From: Nocardioides sp.
GTDB lineage: Bacteria; Actinomycetota; Actinomycetes; Propionibacteriales; Nocardioidaceae
DNA length: 10,072 nt
NCBI GenBank assembly: GCA_021166815.1
Contig: JAJPEO010000079.1
Coordinates: 1 to 10,072 of the forward strand
Direction of reading: 5' to 3'
Positions 7,459 to 10,072 of this stretch are shown piece by piece. The translations under genes were made by a program, and so were the position numbers. A model generated the notes under the pieces. That model was given only the letters and a program-made list of their open reading frames with translations, made no database searches and had not been told where the DNA came from. How positions within the stretch are numbered: position 1 is the first letter of the stretch; every line of letters starts with the position of its first letter.

Positions 7459-9047
7459 CCGACTTCGTCAAGCCCACCGTCGAGTACTTCGAGCTCTACC
7501 CGCTGCTCGTCGTCTTCGGCATCGCCGTCCTCGGCGTGGTGGTCGAGGCGTTCGTGCCGCGCGCGAGCCGCTACCTCGTCCAGGTGCTGCTGAGCCTGGG
7601 TGGCCTGGGCGCCGCCCTGCTCGGCGTGGTGCTGGTGGCCCGCGAGGTCGGCACCCACGCCGACGGCGCCGCCCGCGGCGTGCTCGCCATGACCGGCACG
7701 CTCGCGATCGACGGACCGACGTTGTTCATCTGGGGCCTGGTCATCGTCCTGGCGATCGCCGGCACCCTGCTGTTCGCCGAGCGCCACCTCGACGGGGGCG
7801 TCTCCGCGTTCGCCGGCCAGGCAGCGCTTCCCCCGGGAGCCGAGGCCGAGCGCCGCCAGCTCATCGGCAACCGCGAGCACACCGAGATCTACCCGCTGAT
7901 GATGTTCGCCGTCTTCGGCATGATGATCTTCCCGGCGGCCAACGACCTGCTGACCCTGTTCGTCGGCCTCGAGGTCCTCTCGCTGCCGCTGTACCTCCTC
8001 AGCGGCCTGGCCCGCCGGCGCCGCCTGCTCAGCCAGGAGGCAGCGCTGAAGTACTTCATGCTCGGCGCCTTCTCCTCGGGCTTCTTCCTCTACGGCATCG
8101 CGCTGGTCTACGGCTACGCCGGCTCCATGCAGTACGCCCAGATCAACGAGGCGGTGCGCAACGACGCCGGCTCCTCGGCACTGCTCCTGATCGGCATCGG
8201 CCTCATGGCCGTCGGCCTGCTGTTCAAGGTGGGTGCAGTTCCGTTCCACAACTGGACCCCCGACGTCTACCAGGGCGCCCCCACCCCGGTCACCGCGTTC
8301 ATGTCCGCCGGCACCAAGGTCGCGGCGTTCGCGGCGCTGCTGCGCCTGTTCTACGTGGCCTTCGGCGCCGACCGCTCCTCGTGGACGCCGATGCTGTGGA
8401 TCATCGCCGTGCTGTCGATGTTCCTCGGCGCGGTGCTGGCCATCACCCAGACCGACATCAAGCGCCTGCTGGCCTACTCCTCGGTGGCCCACACCGGCTT
8501 CATCCTCGTGGGCGTGCTCGGTATGCAGTCCGCCAGTGACCTGGCGGTCGGCGAGATCACCTCGCTGCAGGCGGTGCTGTTCTACCTCGCCACCTATGGC
8601 TTCACCGTGCTCGGCGCGTTCGCGGTCGTCGGGCTCGTCCGTGACGCCAGCGGCGAGGCCACCCACCTCTCGCGCTGGGCCGGCCTGGGCAAGGAGTCGC
8701 CGCTCGTCGCGGGCATCTTCGCCTTCTTCCTGCTCGCGATGGCGGGCATCCCGCTGACGTCGGGCTTCATCGGCAAGCTCGCGGTCTTCTCCGCGGCGCT
8801 GTCGGCCGGGGCCTGGCCGCTGGTGGTCCTGGCGGTCCTGGCGAGCATGGTCGCGGCGTTCCTCTACATCCGCGTCATCAAGGTCATGTACTTCGACGAG
8901 CCGGTCGGTGACGGGCCCACCGTGACCTACCCGTCGGTGCTGACCGCGACCGCCATCGCCCTCGGCGCGGCGGCCACGCTCGTCCTGGGTGTCGTACCGG
9001 GCCCGCTGCTCGACCTGGCAGCCCTTGCGGGAGAATTCATCCGGTGA
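7455..9047 (+). CDS. nuoN: NADH-quinone oxidoreductase subunit N (proximal antiporter-like subunit)
   Basis: Antiporter-like membrane subunit of complex I next to NuoK, paralogous to NuoL and NuoM. The protein has 530 residues, longer than E. coli (485), as is usual in Actinobacteria. Part of the extra length is a polar loop (about 114-138, containing ALPPGAEAERR) before the HTEIYPLMMF helix. Key residues are Glu173 in FVGLEVLSLPLYLL, Lys199 in EAALKYF, Lys258 in LLFKVGAVPFHNW, Lys288 in AGTKVAAF and Lys441 in SGFIGKLAVF. They correspond to the conserved charged axis of the family. The PFHNWTPDVYQGAPTPVTAF stretch is a strong NuoN signature. The GTG start at 7455 overlaps the nuoM stop (GTGA), with AAGGGGG at 7442-7448 as ribosome binding site. 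The stop overlaps the next gene in the same way. Confidence 0.97.
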   Translation: MTDFVKPTVEYFELYPLLVVFGIAVLGVVVEAFVPRASRYLVQVLLSLGGLGAALLGVVLVAREVGTHADGAARGVLAMTGTLAIDGPTLFIWGLVIVLAIAGTLLFAERHLDGGVSAFAGQAALPPGAEAERRQLIGNREHTEIYPLMMFAVFGMMIFPAANDLLTLFVGLEVLSLPLYLLSGLARRRRLLSQEAALKYFMLGAFSSGFFLYGIALVYGYAGSMQYAQINEAVRNDAGSSALLLIGIGLMAVGLLFKVGAVPFHNWTPDVYQGAPTPVTAFMSAGTKVAAFAALLRLFYVAFGADRSSWTPMLWIIAVLSMFLGAVLAITQTDIKRLLAYSSVAHTGFILVGVLGMQSASDLAVGEITSLQAVLFYLATYGFTVLGAFAVVGLVRDASGEATHLSRWAGLGKESPLVAGIFAFFLLAMAGIPLTSGFIGKLAVFSAALSAGAWPLVVLAVLASMVAAFLYIRVIKVMYFDEPVGDGPTVTYPSVLTATAIALGAAATLVLGVVPGPLLDLAALAGEFIR

Positions 9048-10051
9048 CCACTGCCTCCGCCCCCGGCCTCGCACTCCCCGTCGTCGACGCCGACCTCGCG
9101 CGTCGTCTCGCCGAGCGCATGGCCGTCGTGGAGGAGCTCCTCGCCGGTCACTGCCGCGGACGTACGGCGTACGTCTCCGAGGCCGCCGCGCACCTGATGG
9201 CCGCCGGGGGCAAGCGCTTCCGTCCGCTGCTGGTGCTCCTCGCCGCCGAGACCGGGAACCGGCCGGAGGCCGAGGAGGTGCACACGGCGGCGTGCGTCGT
9301 GGAGCTCACCCACGTCGCCTCGCTCTACCACGACGACGTGATGGACGAGGCCGCGCTGCGCCGCGGCGCCGACACCGCCAACGCGCGGTGGGACAACCAC
9401 GTGGCGATCCTCACCGGCGACTTCCTGTTCGGGAAGTCCTCGGAGCTGACCGCCGAGCTGGGGCCCGAGGCCGTGCGCATCCAGGCAGTGACGTTCCAGC
9501 GCCTGGTCGAGGGCCAGATCCTCGAGACCGTCGACCCCGCGCCGGGCGCCGACGCGCTGGCCCACTACCTCGAGGTCGTGGCCGGCAAGACCGGGTCGCT
9601 CATCGCCACCTCGGCGCGCTACGGCGCCATGTTCGGCGGCGCGTCGCCGGAGGTCGTCGAGGCGCTCAGCGAGTACGGCGAGATCGTGGGCGTGGCCTTC
9701 CAGCTCTCCGACGACATCCTCGACATCGCCTCGGACTCCGACGAGTCGGGCAAGACGCCGGGCACCGACCTGCGCGAGGGCGTGAGCACCCTGCCGGTGC
9801 TCATGGCCCAGGCCTCCACCGATCCGGCGGACGCACGCCTGCTGGAGCTGTTGGGCACCCAGCTCACCGACGACGCCCTGCACGCCGAGGCGCTCGACCT
9901 GCTGCGCCGCCACCCGGCGATGCAGCAGGCCCGCGACTACGTCCGGGGCGAGGCCCGTCGCGCCAAGGAGCTGCTGCAGGTGCTGGAGCCGGGCCCGGTG
10001 CGCACCGCGCTGGAGGCCTTCGCCGACGTGGTGGCCGACCGCTCGGCCTGA
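9044..10051 (+). CDS. Long-chain trans-polyprenyl diphosphate synthase (menaquinone side-chain type)
   Basis: Class I trans-isoprenyl diphosphate synthase, 335 residues, normal for the family. It joins isopentenyl diphosphate units to an allylic primer. Motifs in order are GGKRFRP with Lys57-Arg58-Arg60, first aspartate-rich motif Asp97-Asp98-x-x-Asp101 in ASLYHDDVMDEA, the GDFLFGK segment, EGQ, the KTGSLIATS segment, and second aspartate-rich motif Asp223-Asp224-x-x-Asp227 in FQLSDDILD, followed by GKTPGTDLREG. Residues four and five before the first motif are Ser93 and Ala92. Small residues there leave the product pocket open, which points to a long chain (C35-C50) and not to farnesyl or geranylgeranyl diphosphate. 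The protein resembles mycobacterial GrcC1 and HepT/IspB-type enzymes. The exact chain length cannot be read from sequence. The GTG start overlaps the nuoN stop (GTGA), with GGGAG at 9029-9033. Co-expression with complex I suggests that it supplies the menaquinone tail. Confidence 0.93.
   Translation: MTTASAPGLALPVVDADLARRLAERMAVVEELLAGHCRGRTAYVSEAAAHLMAAGGKRFRPLLVLLAAETGNRPEAEEVHTAACVVELTHVASLYHDDVMDEAALRRGADTANARWDNHVAILTGDFLFGKSSELTAELGPEAVRIQAVTFQRLVEGQILETVDPAPGADALAHYLEVVAGKTGSLIATSARYGAMFGGASPEVVEALSEYGEIVGVAFQLSDDILDIASDSDESGKTPGTDLREGVSTLPVLMAQASTDPADARLLELLGTQLTDDALHAEALDLLRRHPAMQQARDYVRGEARRAKELLQVLEPGPVRTALEAFADVVADRSA
9159..9175 (+). repeat. Small perfect inverted repeat inside the prenyl synthase gene
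   Basis: Seven-base arms GACGTAC and GTACGTC flank a GGC loop. The repeat lies about 115 bases inside the coding sequence and uses less common codons (CGT, ACG) in its left arm. It could form a short hairpin in the mRNA. It may equally be chance, since the bases encode a plausible protein stretch (Gly-Arg-Thr-Ala-Tyr-Val). Confidence 0.45.
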
Positions 10052-10062
10052 CCCGGGTCAGG
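10047..10062 (+). repeat. Perfect 16-bp palindrome across the last stop codon
   Basis: CCTGACCCGGGTCAGG reads identically on both strands and includes the TGA stop of the prenyl synthase gene (10049-10051). As RNA it could fold as a 6-bp stem with a CCGG loop. No run of T follows in the ten bases left in the window. It is either a weak terminator or processing hairpin for the nuo operon, a protein-binding dyad, or chance. The window ends too soon to decide. Confidence 0.5.
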
Positions 10063-10072
10063 GGGCGCCGGA

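Noticed and set aside
7439..8539. 366-codon + strand frame inside nuoN in another phase
   Set aside because: Arg/Pro/Gly-rich out-of-frame translation. NuoN has all its family motifs in the other frame.
7449..9074. 541-codon open frame on the - strand opposite nuoN
   Set aside because: Antisense shadow of nuoN with Glu/Gln/Arg/His-rich filler. It covers the overlap of nuoN with both neighbouring genes, as a chance frame would.
1..10072. Mobile element, CRISPR array, phage or defence genes
   Set aside because: No long repeats, transposase motifs or change in codon style were seen. Coding is continuous respiratory-chain genes from end to end.

Overview
The window is ordinary housekeeping DNA from a high-GC actinobacterium. 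It holds the downstream half of a nuo operon (respiratory complex I, proton-pumping NADH:menaquinone oxidoreductase) and a long-chain polyprenyl diphosphate synthase gene attached to its end. Third codon positions are almost all G or C, GTG starts are common, and NuoH and NuoJ carry C-terminal tails of a kind I associate with Actinobacteria. The overall look is Nocardioides-like (Propionibacteriales). The genus is an inference from protein style and was not tested by search.

Layout, all on the + strand: 3' part of nuoG (2-973), nuoH (970-2286), nuoI (2283-2828), nuoJ (2825-3676), nuoK (3673-3966), nuoL (about 3980-5941), nuoM (5938-7458), nuoN (7455-9047) and a polyprenyl synthetase gene (9044-10051). 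Only 21 bases follow the last stop codon, and a perfect 16-bp palindrome spans that stop. No intergenic stretch is longer than about 13 bases. There is no room for an internal intergenic promoter, and I see no RNA gene, mobile element or CRISPR array.

How the genes work together: NuoG and NuoI belong to the peripheral electron-transfer arm, and NuoI hands electrons through two 4Fe-4S clusters to quinone. NuoH forms the quinone chamber and the start of the proton path. NuoJ and NuoK continue the path, and the three antiporter-like subunits NuoL, NuoM and NuoN complete the membrane arm. The last gene makes the isoprenoid tail precursor expected for the menaquinone that complex I reduces. Seven of the eight gene junctions are 4-base stop/start overlaps (GTGA or ATGA), so translation is probably coupled from nuoG to the prenyl synthase. 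The exception is nuoK-nuoL, where the nuoK stop overlaps the nuoL ribosome binding site.

I did not find a new biological system. The points most worth checking are an arginine inside transmembrane helix 3 of NuoK six residues before its essential-type glutamate, the soluble actinobacterial tails on NuoH and NuoJ, the translational coupling of menaquinone-tail synthesis to complex I, and the palindrome at the operon end.
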